A stretch of DNA of 64,000 nucleotides from Cyanobacteriota bacterium (GCA_019751815.1 JAIEMW010000004.1:849933-913932); one strand, 5' to 3'; shown: positions 1 through 9,077, numbered from the stretch's first letter. Program-made: numbers and translations. Notes: generated from the sequence alone by a model not told the origin.

Positions 1-208
1 CGTTATTTTCAAATAATAACTTTACTTCGGCTGGGCCTATCTTTGCTTGCCGGGCTGCTTCAGGATGCCGCTCATAAATATCATTCAGCGTCCACTTTAA
101 AAATTCATCCTGTGAGCGCTTTGAAAACAGGCTCCAACAGATATGGCACTGATTGTGCATTAAGGAGCGGAAAAAATAATTGGCGACCTTGTCTGGGGGG
201 GCTTTCAT
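1..208 (-). CDS. Hypothetical protein, N-terminal part only
   Basis: An open frame starts with ATG at 208 on the minus strand and runs without a stop to the window edge, giving 69 residues; the C-terminus lies outside. The visible part is rich in charged and aromatic residues and has a CHIC (Cys21-x2-Cys24) pair next to His18 and His22, which could bind a metal but is too little to name a family. It lies directly downstream of the pilin-like gene on the same strand, 32 bases after its stop, so it may be the last gene of that transcript. I do not recognise it. Being real is supported only by the open frame and the close spacing. Confidence 0.45.
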   Translation of the reverse strand, partial: MKAPPDKVANYFFRSLMHNQCHICWSLFSKRSQDEFLKWTLNDIYERHPEAARQAKIGPAEVKLLFENN

Positions 209-240
209 AATGCACTAGTATAGCAAAACTTAGAGCAAAA

Positions 241-1707
241 CTATTGGGTGCGAAAGAGAATATGATAGGCGCTGTTATACCCCGAATGCAGTGGATTACA
301 AGGACCGTTGGTGAGTGTCAGATCTTGATCAGAGACGGCCTTGTTATTGGTTGTATAGGCCATTTGACTCCCCCAGGCTGTGCTGACCCACCGCAATATA
401 ATTTCATACTGAGAACTGGTCGTGTAACCCGATCCCCCGGGTGCCCCAGGTGGGGGCGGGAGGGTGATAAAGGCGGTGTTGGCTGGGTTGTTGGGAAAAG
501 TAGCTGTCCCGCTCATCAGGGTGTGCTCTGGTAGCTTACAAATTACTACGTTACACGTGTCTGGGTTATCTTGGCAGCCTTTGATAGAGCGGTATTGCCC
601 CGCAGGGTAGTCTCGTGTTTTTTGATCCGCGAACATCGAGAGAAAATCGACCGCGCCGCGAAATTGAAGTTTGATCGCACTTTTGGCATCCACCGGTGGG
701 TGGCCCGAATCCAGATTGGCTGTGGCAGGAGACCCGGAGAAAGAGAGGGTTTCAAACCAGTAAGGGGATGTCGCAGAAAGATTATAAAAACTAACGGCCG
801 CAGGGACCCAGGCGGCGAATTGTGGATTGTTAGAGGAGGCATTCCAGACACGTTGAAAATTAAAGGCATTCAGCGGCGTGTTGGGAGAATAACTAAGACT
901 ACCCGTAATGGAAACGCGGATATTGTTTGGAATGGTGACATCATTTGCAAAACCAGGCGCATATTCTGAAGTGCTAAACAGTCGGTAATCCACAATTTTA
1001 TCTGTGTGTGTTGAAGTGGTCCGGCTCATATCATACACAGCCAAGATGGTTTGTTCATACAGTTTAAAATTGGTACTGTTGCAACGAGGAACCCGAGGTG
1101 TGAAACCACTTAAGGGGTATTGAAGTTGATTGCTACCAATCAGTCTTGTTTTGGGATCAATGCAGGCGCTGCCCCGGCTAACAATGATGATGGGTTGCTC
1201 TGGAATGATGTCTAGAAAATGAATGGCATCGCCCCCAATAGCATTGTAGGGCGGTGTGCCTGATGGAATAGAATTACCAAGCCACCAGTCACCGCTCGTG
1301 GGTTTTCGGGCTGGGTCCCCGCCCAGAATAAAATACCGGTAAAACCCGACTAATTCCGTTTTATTGATCGGATCTTTGTATACATAGCCCGATTCCGCCT
1401 GATAGGGACGAAACTGCTGGGCAATAGTTCCAGAGGGTGTCTGCTTATTCTCCAGCGCAATAAAATTACTACGCGGAGACATTCTGGTGGCAATGGCTTC
1501 TTGGATGCCAGACATGGCAAAGGTGTAAGCAGCATCCATGTTTTTAACTTCGAGTATCCGCTGGGTTGTGCCTAATTGGAGTCGGCTGATGGACAATCCG
1601 GTGATCACAACAGCTAACACCAAGAACACAAGGATCACTGCTAGAGAGCTCACCTGGCCCAAGATGCCGGTTGGCTTGATGGGGGTTAATTGATTATCCG
1701 AAGGCAA
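241..1707 (-). CDS. PilX-like type IV pilus-associated membrane protein (paralog 2)
   Basis: A 488-residue protein with one N-terminal hydrophobic helix (about residues 20-42) followed at once by an amphipathic stretch ending in SGIQEAIATR, the layout of PilX/GspK-type minor pilin N-termini, in which a helix ends in an AxxGIxEA segment. No Gly-Phe-Thr-x-x-Glu prepilin site is seen. The rest is a large Pro/Asn/Ser-rich extracellular domain with several cysteines. It is a clear paralog of the gene just upstream: both share IATRxxPRSN, the MSRTT block, FADQKxxDY and FITLPPPPG. The start is a TTG, the only usual initiator after the preceding stop, with GGGAG about 12 bases upstream. PilX normally acts with the tip adhesin PilY1; the divergent vWA pilins could be the partners (inference). 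Confidence 0.6.
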   Translation of the reverse strand: MPSDNQLTPIKPTGILGQVSSLAVILVFLVLAVVITGLSISRLQLGTTQRILEVKNMDAAYTFAMSGIQEAIATRMSPRSNFIALENKQTPSGTIAQQFRPYQAESGYVYKDPINKTELVGFYRYFILGGDPARKPTSGDWWLGNSIPSGTPPYNAIGGDAIHFLDIIPEQPIIIVSRGSACIDPKTRLIGSNQLQYPLSGFTPRVPRCNSTNFKLYEQTILAVYDMSRTTSTHTDKIVDYRLFSTSEYAPGFANDVTIPNNIRVSITGSLSYSPNTPLNAFNFQRVWNASSNNPQFAAWVPAAVSFYNLSATSPYWFETLSFSGSPATANLDSGHPPVDAKSAIKLQFRGAVDFLSMFADQKTRDYPAGQYRSIKGCQDNPDTCNVVICKLPEHTLMSGTATFPNNPANTAFITLPPPPGAPGGSGYTTSSQYEIILRWVSTAWGSQMAYTTNNKAVSDQDLTLTNGPCNPLHSGYNSAYHILFRTQ

Positions 1708-1752
1708 GGCGAGGGGGATCTCCCAAAATAGTGAGTATGTTTTTCTTGACCT

Positions 1753-3510
1753 CTAAGGGCTTCCGGCTACTGTAAAGCGAATTTTATAGGCGTTTTGATA
1801 GCTGGGGTTATTGGGATCGCAGGGATCTCTGGCATCATTGTATTGAGTTCGGTGAATGCCGGTAAATCCCATTGAGGATCCCCAGCTGGTGTTAATCCAG
1901 CGCATCACCAGTTCGTAATCGGTGGGAAGGGCCCCGCCAAAACCCCCAGCACCGCCAGGAGGGGGAGGCAGTGTAATAAATGCGGTGTTCGAGGGGTTAT
2001 TGGAAAAGCTGACATTGCCGGCCACTCGGGCATGATCGGTCAACCGGCAAAAATAAATGTTGCACTTGCTGGAATCCAACGTGGTACAAGTTTTGACGGT
2101 TGGGTAATAACCCACGACATAGTCTTTTATTTTCTGATCGGCAAACATCGACATAAAATCTACCCCGTCACTAAAAAACACTTTTATGGCGCTCTGTGGA
2201 TCCACTTCCCGGGCGGGGTTTCGAACGGTACCATGTCTCGTGAAAAACTGAGGGAGATAGGCTGTGTTTTGGTAAGAACCGTATTCTGGGTCATCACCAT
2301 TCTGGTAGTTCAGGGTTCGCTGGGTGTAAGGCGCTGAATCTGAAAGGTTGTATAAAGCGACTTTGGCTGGGTACCAATTCATATAGAGAGAAGTAATGAA
2401 TGCAGCCCATCCATCGGCAGCGCTTATGCTTCCGTAAATCCATTCCCGATTAAAATTAAACGAGCTGACCACAGAGTTAGCAGCGTTATACGTTTTATAA
2501 GTAGTTCTCACGCGATAAGGAGAACCTGTGCTAAGTTCATTCGGCAAGTAAACATCTGGGGCCGTACCGAAGAGATTTCGAAAACTATTGGGGGCGGTAT
2601 TGGGAAATACGCGAAGATCTATAATTTTGTCATTGTTTGGGTAGGTAGTGCGGCTCATGTCCAGAACGGCCAGGACGGTGGTTTCTTTTAGTTGAAAGTT
2701 AGAACTACCCGAATTGACGCATACGGGTCTTTTCTTGCCACCATATAAATACGAGTCGTAGGTAATTTTGTTGACGCCGACCTGGCGGGTACGTGGGTCG
2801 ATACAGACGGCACCGCGGCTGACAATAAAAAAGGGCTGCCTGGGGTTAAGATCGAGCAAGCGAGCAGGGTCATTATCGCGCTCACTACCAGATCCTGGAG
2901 GGGGGCTATACGGGGGCGATGTTTCTGGAGGTAAATAGTCATTGATAGCCCATCGTCCAGTCTTGGCCAAGCGAGCCGTGTGCCCACCAAAAATCATATA
3001 TCGGTACATCCCGGTTAATTCTTGAGCAGTCCCCGTCCCTGAACCGGTTGACCCAAGAGGCTTTCTGTAGATTGTTCCAGAGCGGGGGTTGACAGGCCGG
3101 TATCTTCCGACGCACCAGCCATGTAAGGAAGAGCTAATGGGCGGAACGCCTGTAGAACAGTAGGGGGAGAAAAAACGAGATTCTAGTGCCACAACATTGC
3201 TTCTCGGTTGTGCTCTGGTGGCAATGGCCTCTTGTATACCTGCCATGGCGTAATTATAAGAGGCATCCAGGTTCCGTGTTTCTATGTTTCTAATTGCATT
3301 ACTGAACAATAAGCGAGACATGGAAATAGAGGTGATGACCACTGCTAATATCAATAAAAATGCAATGGCCGCCAAAGAGGCAGCTTGCCCGAAATGCATC
3401 TGGGAATGCATGCGGGTTTTTGGTTTAAAACCAGGCGTGAGCATATTCACAGGAGCGTTCATAGGCAACAGGCACTTTCTTTTCCAAAAGCTGCTTCGTG
3501 AGGACTGCAT
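1753..3510 (-). CDS. PilX-like type IV pilus-associated membrane protein (paralog 1)
   Basis: About 585 residues, the larger of two tandem paralogs. A hydrophobic helix (GQAASLAAIAFLLILAVVIT region, about residues 42-65) is followed by MAGIQEAIATR, as in PilX-type N-termini, then a large secreted domain with cysteines and Pro/Gly-rich loops. Start is uncertain: ATG at 3510 is used here, a TTG lies at 3522, and internal ATGs exist before the helix; none has a convincing Shine-Dalgarno. The two paralogs are in the same frame, separated by one TAG and 15 open codons, and the sequence just after the TAG (FW...LP) resembles the N-terminus of this protein, pointing to tandem duplication. Role inferred: minor component priming or presenting a pilus tip. 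Secretion-pathway (GspK-like) use is an alternative. Confidence 0.6.
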   Translation of the reverse strand: MQSSRSSFWKRKCLLPMNAPVNMLTPGFKPKTRMHSQMHFGQAASLAAIAFLLILAVVITSISMSRLLFSNAIRNIETRNLDASYNYAMAGIQEAIATRAQPRSNVVALESRFFSPYCSTGVPPISSSLHGWCVGRYRPVNPRSGTIYRKPLGSTGSGTGTAQELTGMYRYMIFGGHTARLAKTGRWAINDYLPPETSPPYSPPPGSGSERDNDPARLLDLNPRQPFFIVSRGAVCIDPRTRQVGVNKITYDSYLYGGKKRPVCVNSGSSNFQLKETTVLAVLDMSRTTYPNNDKIIDLRVFPNTAPNSFRNLFGTAPDVYLPNELSTGSPYRVRTTYKTYNAANSVVSSFNFNREWIYGSISAADGWAAFITSLYMNWYPAKVALYNLSDSAPYTQRTLNYQNGDDPEYGSYQNTAYLPQFFTRHGTVRNPAREVDPQSAIKVFFSDGVDFMSMFADQKIKDYVVGYYPTVKTCTTLDSSKCNIYFCRLTDHARVAGNVSFSNNPSNTAFITLPPPPGGAGGFGGALPTDYELVMRWINTSWGSSMGFTGIHRTQYNDARDPCDPNNPSYQNAYKIRFTVAGSP

Positions 3511-3564
3511 GAATAAAGTCAAATAGATGTATGACTTCTCTCTGGATTATTTCTTCTCTCTATC

Positions 3565-3596
3565 TATCCAAAAAAATAACTATCCAAAAAAATAAG
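3565..3596. repeat. 16-bp tandem duplication
   Basis: Two adjacent copies of tatccaaaaaaataac/g (3565-3580 and 3581-3596) differ only at the last base. They lie 55 bases upstream of the ATG of the PilX-like gene on the minus strand, so they may form part of its promoter or leader. Function unknown. Confidence 0.7.
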
Positions 3597-3760
3597 TATT
3601 TCGATTGTATTCGTCAGAGAAGCGATAATATTTAATAATACGTAAAATATAAACATATGTAAACAAACGACAACGACATTGAAGTTCTGTTGCAAAGTGT
3701 ACGAATATCAGAAGATACCCCCCTTTATCAGTAAATCATTGCCATTGTTCTGAGTTTTTT

Positions 3761-3790
3761 TTGAGTTTCGTTTTTTATTGACTCTATAGA
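3761..3790 (+). promoter_or_regulatory. Candidate sigma70 promoter for vWA pilin
   Basis: TTGAGT (3761-3766) and TATAGA (3785-3790) are separated by 18 bases, close to the sigma70 consensus. Transcription would start near 3797, placing the octamer repeats in the 5' untranslated leader, and the first repeat overlaps the -10 box. Assignment is by eye only. Confidence 0.35.
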
Positions 3791-3834
3791 GAAGTAGAGA
3801 AGTAGAGAACTAGAGAACTAGAGAAGTTGAGAAG
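3787..3834 (+). repeat. Six tandem octamers (tagagaag type) in the leader of the vWA pilin
   Basis: Units are 3787, 3795, 3803, 3811, 3819 and 3827: tagagaag, tagagaag, tagagaac, tagagaac, tagagaag, ttgagaag. The last unit runs into GAAGG (3831-3835), the likely Shine-Dalgarno, seven bases before the GTG start at 3843. Each unit contains a weak SD-like GAGAA. An eight-base unit is not a multiple of three and is a typical substrate for slipped-strand copy-number change, so the array could tune expression of the adhesin-like protein. That function is inference. Confidence 0.85.
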
Positions 3835-3842
3835 GAAAAAAC

Positions 3843-5924
3843 GTGATAAACGATATTTATCGCCGTTTTAAGATTTGTGCACAACACCCCGCAACACGCG
3901 GGATGGGATTAATCGAAGTAGCCCTGGTGGTGTTAATCATCAGCCTGGCGATATTGCCGATGCTGTCGATGAAGGGCCTGAATACGGCCAATGTGGCTGA
4001 TATATCATTGGTGGGCGGGAACAGAAGTGATCGACGTGAACTAGAAGCGTTGTTAACGATATATGCCAGATTAATGTCGCAAGATCCGACAATCGGGGTT
4101 AATTTTGCCGCACTGCCTCTTGGTTATTACGGGACAAAAGATTGCGGTGATGCCAGCCCGATGGGCGGTTGTACATATACCAATGGGGGCTGGTCTTCAA
4201 AATATAAAATTTATTTAGAAGAGACGACGTACCGAAAGCCGCAGGGTCAGGCGGCCAATCGAATAGAGAAAGAAGACGGAACCCGGCAAATATATTCGCC
4301 TGGGGATACGGTGGTTAATAGTGCACGTGCACTGCCGCAAGGGTTTCGGATGTTTTCGGTGTCGATATTGTTTCCAAAAAGTGGGAATGTGATGGCGGCG
4401 AATTTACCGATCACAACAACCCCCCCCAGCGCGCCCGTGATAGGGAAGGTGGGCGTTGTGTTTGTGGTGGATATTTCGGGTTCGATGACCGGTAATGATA
4501 ATAACAATGCCCAAGCAATGGGGATTAACCCAGGTTTTCCGGGTGGCACTCTAGCCTCTCCATTTATGAATAATCGCTACCCAATTTGGGGGAATACGGT
4601 TGATCCGTCGATCTCTCTCAATCCATGGGACGACAGTCAACTGGATATCGTTTACGGTGCTTTAAGCAATGACCTCAATACGCCGTATGATGATCGCTAC
4701 CCACAGGCAGGTATATTAGGCTTGCCGGGTACAACCGGGGATCCCAATGGGTGTAATCCTTATCAATACCAATTAGTTGGCCCACCATTGGTTCCCAATC
4801 CAGATCTCCCCAGAATGCATCAGTTATTTTATTTTAGTTCTCTGAATGCCGAGCCAAATCCAGTCAGCCCTATCGTTTATAATTGGGGTGATGCTCCTTT
4901 TTATGGGCCCGGCCAGAATGATTTTATTTATCATTTATGTATGCCAAAATCTGCCAATTATGCTTACAATTCCTTGGCTGATACCTCGGGGACTCGTACT
5001 AATTACAACCTACCTTATTTACGGAATTATCCGATTACAGCTGTTAATTTCCCAACCGGTGCGAATGCCACCAATGATGCGTTACTGACACAGAAATTAT
5101 CTCGGATGGAAGCGGTACGAAGTGGGCTATTGGCCTCACTGGTCAAAATCGAAAATACCCCTGCGATTATGAGTGATAGTATGCTGGATATTGCGATGTA
5201 TACTTTTGATTCTGCATTTGATTATAACAGTGCAACAGATACAGGATTTGCAGGACTACTCCTTCCTCCAGAATCCCCGAAACTAGGGAATCAAATCACA
5301 ACAGATACAGGCGGCGGTAGCCCGATCGCCAACAGAAAATACTACGAGAATGCGCGAAAACGTTTTCTTGGATTCAACCGACGCATGCAGTTTAAGGCTA
5401 TCCTTGCAAGAAGTGCGACAGGAACACGGCCCGCGATCGCAGCTGGCGCCCAGGCCTTATGCAACATGGGTGATACCTATTCTGACCGTATTATGGTACT
5501 GATGACAGATGGTGAGCCAAATTATCTAAACGGCGGCGGTGGGCCAGACGGTTATGAGACCATGTATCAATTGGGTGAAGCATTAAGAAATGGATCGTTT
5601 ACCGGAACAAATTCGCCCGTTTTGAGTGACGGTACCACGCCTAACCCTGGATATTTTGGTGGATCTTTACCTGCAGTGGCTTCGATGCAGACAGTGCCTA
5701 CTTGTGCGGGCAAACGCTTTAAAACCTATGTGATTAATATTTTGCGTCCACCTGGATCGTCTGGTTACAACTTCTTAAACACCTATGCCACACGTTCTGG
5801 TGGCGTGATATTTAACGCCAATAGAATTACGGATTTAAAACCGATGTTTGATGCCATTGTGTATCAAGTGATTGTTGCGGTACAACAAGCGCAAATGTCC
5901 CGCGCTTATGCTCCCCCTCCTTAG
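3843..5924 (+). CDS. Minor type IV pilin with von Willebrand A domain (copy 1)
   Basis: A 693-residue protein. Residues 1-20 form a charged leader ending in Gly20; Glu25 is the +5 glutamate and residues 23-45 are the hydrophobic pilin helix, so this is a class III signal peptide cut by prepilin peptidase. A vWA domain follows: the MIDAS motif DISGS is at 210-214 and MTDGEP (Asp556) marks the later metal-site loop. About 345 residues lie between them, far more than in an ordinary vWA fold, implying a large insertion. By family knowledge, vWA-bearing pilins and PilY1 are pilus-tip adhesins or mechanosensors; that role is inferred. GTG start at 3843 with GAAGG upstream. A paralog follows 50 bases downstream. 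Leader carries the octamer array. Confidence 0.8.
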   Translation: MINDIYRRFKICAQHPATRGMGLIEVALVVLIISLAILPMLSMKGLNTANVADISLVGGNRSDRRELEALLTIYARLMSQDPTIGVNFAALPLGYYGTKDCGDASPMGGCTYTNGGWSSKYKIYLEETTYRKPQGQAANRIEKEDGTRQIYSPGDTVVNSARALPQGFRMFSVSILFPKSGNVMAANLPITTTPPSAPVIGKVGVVFVVDISGSMTGNDNNNAQAMGINPGFPGGTLASPFMNNRYPIWGNTVDPSISLNPWDDSQLDIVYGALSNDLNTPYDDRYPQAGILGLPGTTGDPNGCNPYQYQLVGPPLVPNPDLPRMHQLFYFSSLNAEPNPVSPIVYNWGDAPFYGPGQNDFIYHLCMPKSANYAYNSLADTSGTRTNYNLPYLRNYPITAVNFPTGANATNDALLTQKLSRMEAVRSGLLASLVKIENTPAIMSDSMLDIAMYTFDSAFDYNSATDTGFAGLLLPPESPKLGNQITTDTGGGSPIANRKYYENARKRFLGFNRRMQFKAILARSATGTRPAIAAGAQALCNMGDTYSDRIMVLMTDGEPNYLNGGGGPDGYETMYQLGEALRNGSFTGTNSPVLSDGTTPNPGYFGGSLPAVASMQTVPTCAGKRFKTYVINILRPPGSSGYNFLNTYATRSGGVIFNANRITDLKPMFDAIVYQVIVAVQQAQMSRAYAPPP

Positions 5925-5974
5925 AAAGAAAAAAAGCGGACTAAGAGAGCAAATGATATAACGTTGTCATAGTT

Positions 5975-8092
5975 GTGATACGAGTATTGAGATATTTCAC
6001 GTTGAAATCTTTAAAGCGATTAAATTCTAATTTTAACGGCTTTACGCTGCTGGAACTTGCCTTGGTGGCATTGCTTTTAAGTATTGCGCTCTTGCCCATT
6101 CTCCAAATGAAAGGGGCACAGACAGCCAATACGGATTTTGTCTCGATTGCCTCCAGTAATAAATATAACCGGCGACTGGCAGAAGCAGCGGTTTCCGTTT
6201 TATCATTGGTCGCCGCCAAAGATCCCTCCGTTGGGTTGGACTGGGCTAGGCTGCCGAAAGGCTATGCCAATACCTACAATTGCTCGCATTTAACTCCGGG
6301 TGGGTGTGGCGGTTTGCCGCCAGATTCTTTGTGCACATCCACAGGATGCAAATATGTTAACGGTAGTTTTAATTCGCCGTTTAAACTATTTATTTTAGAG
6401 ACCACGTACCGACGGGGAAGTAGCCTAAGTCAATTTGTGGATGAAAAAGGGAATGTATCTTCAGTACCCGGCCCCAGTAATCAACTGCTGCCGATTGGGT
6501 TTCGATCGTTTCAAATCTCGATTCAACTTCAAGATCCGGCTCACCCCAACACGCCCGCTTATACGCTGATTGCCAATGTGCCGATCAGAACCGGAGAATC
6601 TATCAATCCCAACTTTGGCAAAGTGGGCGTTGAATTTGTGGCGGATGTGTCAGGTTCAATGCAACGCAATGATGTCTTCCCGAGTGGTTGTTGCTATGCT
6701 GGTGGGGCTTACTGGAGTATTGGACCGGTCAGCGCGTGGACTGGTTCCCCCTTTTTGAAAAACCGCTACGCCATTGACGGGGCCACTGTGTCGACAGCCC
6801 CAGGGGTGAGGTTGAATCCTTGGGACGATGCACAGTTGGATCTTGTATACGGTTCTCTATCGGATGATCCCTTAACCCCCTATGATGATAGGTATCCCGC
6901 TGCCAATGTGTTGGGGCTGATGGCCTATTGTAGCCCTTATAATTATCGAGCGGACGGGGTAACACCCAACCCCAGCCTCACCAGTATTCCTAGAATGTCT
7001 GATTTCTTTCTTGATAGTGCCCTAGGAGGAAATCCAACAATCAACTCGATGCTGCCTCCTCAGGATCCCATATACCACCTCTGTCTAACCAAGCAGGCGA
7101 CCTACAGCCCCGGTGTTCCAGGGTCCAACTACTCTTTATTGCCCTATCTTCGTTCTGGAACCAATCCTTCCTATACTTATTTAATGCCCTTTACCGGCGG
7201 TACCCGTACCAATGATGATCTCTTAAACCAGAAAATGTCTCGCATAGAGGCGATGCGAAGTGCGTTATTGGCATCTCTGGTGCAGTTGGAAAACACACCC
7301 ATTGTGATCAATAATGACGTTCTGGAAATGGGATTAATGACTTTCGGTTATGCCTCAGCCGTCAGTGAAAAAAGCCCTTTACTCGCCCCTGTTCTGGGAA
7401 GCACTTTGAGTGAAGGGGGGACTCCACCAGACCCCAATCATCGGTACTTTGCTGATTTAAGAAAACGGATGTTGTCTATCAATCGAGTTGGTAGCATGCA
7501 GCCAATTTCTGCTGATGGAAATACAGCCACTGCCCCTTCCATCGCCTACGCCGCCCAACTGCTGTGCAACAAGGGTGAGACGTATTCTGATAAAGTGATC
7601 TTGTTTTTAACAGACGGGGAACCAACAGAGGATAGAAATAGTGGTTTTAGTAATAACTATCCAGGCTCTTTACCGGCTGGAACGTTTGCAACAAATCCGG
7701 ACTTAGAGCCCAATCTAAAAATCAAACGAATCTATAGCCTGGTCAAAGCACTGGCTGACGGGAAATTCATGTCCGTTTATTCCCCAACATTGTCTGATGG
7801 CGCGCCCAATCCTGGATATTATCCAGAATACGGCTTGCCAAATACCGCACCCGGCGGGAATTGTAGCTCGCTTTCCAATCCCAAATTTAAGCTATACACG
7901 GCTTCGATGCTGATGGGGCCCACCACCCAAGGTGGTGTTTTCTTAACCAATGTGGCTTCTAAAGCAGGGACAACTCCGTTTTTTGCCAATACGGTGACAG
8001 CGATGCGGCCCATGTTTGACGCCCTGGTGTATAACATTATCCTGGCAGTTCAGCAAGCACAGTTTAAACGGGCTTATCAGCCACCCGCCTAA
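5975..8092 (+). CDS. Minor type IV pilin with von Willebrand A domain (copy 2)
   Basis: A 705-residue paralog of the preceding gene. Gly22-Phe-Thr-Leu-Leu-Glu27 is a textbook prepilin cleavage site followed by the helix LALVALLLSIALLPIL. The MIDAS motif DVSGS is at 224-228 and LTDGEP has Asp547. Shared blocks with copy 1 include NPWDD-QLD-VYG, PYDDRYP, the RxEAMRSxLLASL segment and a common C-terminus (VQQAQ..RAY.PP). The N-terminal third before the vWA domain has more cysteines than copy 1 (several CxxC-like pairs), suggesting a disulphide-stabilised module. GTG at 5975 is used as start, without a strong SD; TTG at 6002 is an alternative. Probably co-transcribed with copy 1 and functioning with the PilX-like proteins at a pilus tip (inference). 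Confidence 0.8.
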   Translation: MIRVLRYFTLKSLKRLNSNFNGFTLLELALVALLLSIALLPILQMKGAQTANTDFVSIASSNKYNRRLAEAAVSVLSLVAAKDPSVGLDWARLPKGYANTYNCSHLTPGGCGGLPPDSLCTSTGCKYVNGSFNSPFKLFILETTYRRGSSLSQFVDEKGNVSSVPGPSNQLLPIGFRSFQISIQLQDPAHPNTPAYTLIANVPIRTGESINPNFGKVGVEFVADVSGSMQRNDVFPSGCCYAGGAYWSIGPVSAWTGSPFLKNRYAIDGATVSTAPGVRLNPWDDAQLDLVYGSLSDDPLTPYDDRYPAANVLGLMAYCSPYNYRADGVTPNPSLTSIPRMSDFFLDSALGGNPTINSMLPPQDPIYHLCLTKQATYSPGVPGSNYSLLPYLRSGTNPSYTYLMPFTGGTRTNDDLLNQKMSRIEAMRSALLASLVQLENTPIVINNDVLEMGLMTFGYASAVSEKSPLLAPVLGSTLSEGGTPPDPNHRYFADLRKRMLSINRVGSMQPISADGNTATAPSIAYAAQLLCNKGETYSDKVILFLTDGEPTEDRNSGFSNNYPGSLPAGTFATNPDLEPNLKIKRIYSLVKALADGKFMSVYSPTLSDGAPNPGYYPEYGLPNTAPGGNCSSLSNPKFKLYTASMLMGPTTQGGVFLTNVASKAGTTPFFANTVTAMRPMFDALVYNIILAVQQAQFKRAYQPPA

Positions 8093-8145
8093 ACACTTGC
8101 TTAAACACATTCACGCGGGCTATGTGTGCATGTTACACTGCTGCC

Positions 8146-9054
8146 ATGAACGTCTTACAACAGCTATCTCCAACCCCTTTTCCCTCCTGGCTTACTCCCC
8201 AGTACGCTACTTGGGAACGCTTTAACTGGCCGCTGATCAGCGTGTATATCTTGCTGCATTTTTCTATCTTATTGGCGGTTCCTGCTTACACACCTGAAGG
8301 GCTTGGGCTCTTTCTGGGGCTGTATTTTATGACCACATGTTGCGGGATTACCCTATGCTATCATCGGTTACTGGCTCATCGGAGTTATCAAACACACCCA
8401 TGGCTGCGTTGGACCCTATCATTGCTCGGTGTTTTGGCCTTTCAGCGAGGGCCTATCTGGTGGGTGGCCACCCACCGGCTCCATCATAGCCAAGTGGATA
8501 CCCCATTGGATCCCCATACCCCGCAGGTGAGTTTTGTCTGGTCGCATTTTTTATGGGCCTTTTTTAGACATCCCCAATTGGATGAAACCCCTGAAACCAC
8601 GGTACGCCTGGCCAGAGATATTGCTGATGACCCCGTGATGCGCTTTTTAGAGCGTTATTACACTGTACTTAATATTGGCTTTTTAATCCTCCTGGCTGTT
8701 GTGGGCTACTATTGTGGCGGCGAGCGCTTGGCGTTCTCCTTTTTTGTGTGGGGCGGTCTTTTACGGCTTTTATACACGCTGCATGTGACCTGGTGTGTCA
8801 ATTCCGCAGCCCATGTGTGGGGCTATAGAACTTACCAAACAGAGGATACCAGTAAGAATAACTGGTGGGTGGCGTTGCTGACATACGGTGAAGGTTGGCA
8901 TAACAACCATCACGCCGATCAACGGGCGGCCAGAAACGGCCATCGTTGGTATGAAATCGATGTGACGTACTATATTATTGCTATGATGGCGCGTTTGGGA
9001 ATGGCTTGGCAAGTAGCCCCTGTGTCTGAGCGACTTAAAAAGATTGCACTCTAG
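8146..9054 (+). CDS. Acyl-lipid/acyl-CoA fatty acid desaturase
   Basis: Membrane di-iron desaturase of about 302 residues that introduces a double bond into a fatty acyl chain, most like the delta-9 family. Three histidine boxes are visible: HRLLAH (73-78), HRLHH (110-114) and HNNHH (252-256) in the typical context EGWHNNHH, plus H213 and H223. Hydrophobic pairs around residues 30-68, 90-102 and 175-212 place the boxes on the cytoplasmic face. ATG at 8146 is preferred because the protein then begins like other desaturases; an in-frame ATG at 8122 adds eight residues and neither has a clear SD. It follows the vWA pilin by about 50 bases but is functionally unrelated. Substrate position is inferred only from family resemblance. 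Confidence 0.88.
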   Translation: MNVLQQLSPTPFPSWLTPQYATWERFNWPLISVYILLHFSILLAVPAYTPEGLGLFLGLYFMTTCCGITLCYHRLLAHRSYQTHPWLRWTLSLLGVLAFQRGPIWWVATHRLHHSQVDTPLDPHTPQVSFVWSHFLWAFFRHPQLDETPETTVRLARDIADDPVMRFLERYYTVLNIGFLILLAVVGYYCGGERLAFSFFVWGGLLRLLYTLHVTWCVNSAAHVWGYRTYQTEDTSKNNWWVALLTYGEGWHNNHHADQRAARNGHRWYEIDVTYYIIAMMARLGMAWQVAPVSERLKKIAL

Positions 9055-9077
9055 AAAAAGAGTATTTTATAAGGCTA

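Larger units (their letters stand above)
3511..3842. other. Divergent intergenic region between pilus genes
   Basis: This AT-rich gap of 332 bases separates the divergent PilX-like and vWA-pilin transcription units and must hold both promoters. It contains a 16-bp tandem duplication (3565-3596), a candidate sigma70 promoter facing right (3761-3790) and six octamers ending at the start codon of the vWA pilin (3787-3834). No small gene is supported. I could not identify a confident promoter facing left. Confidence 0.6.

Noticed and set aside
571..969. Plus-strand frames opposite the PilX-like and other genes
   Set aside because: These frames lie antisense within clear coding regions, are Arg/Cys-rich and have no domain.
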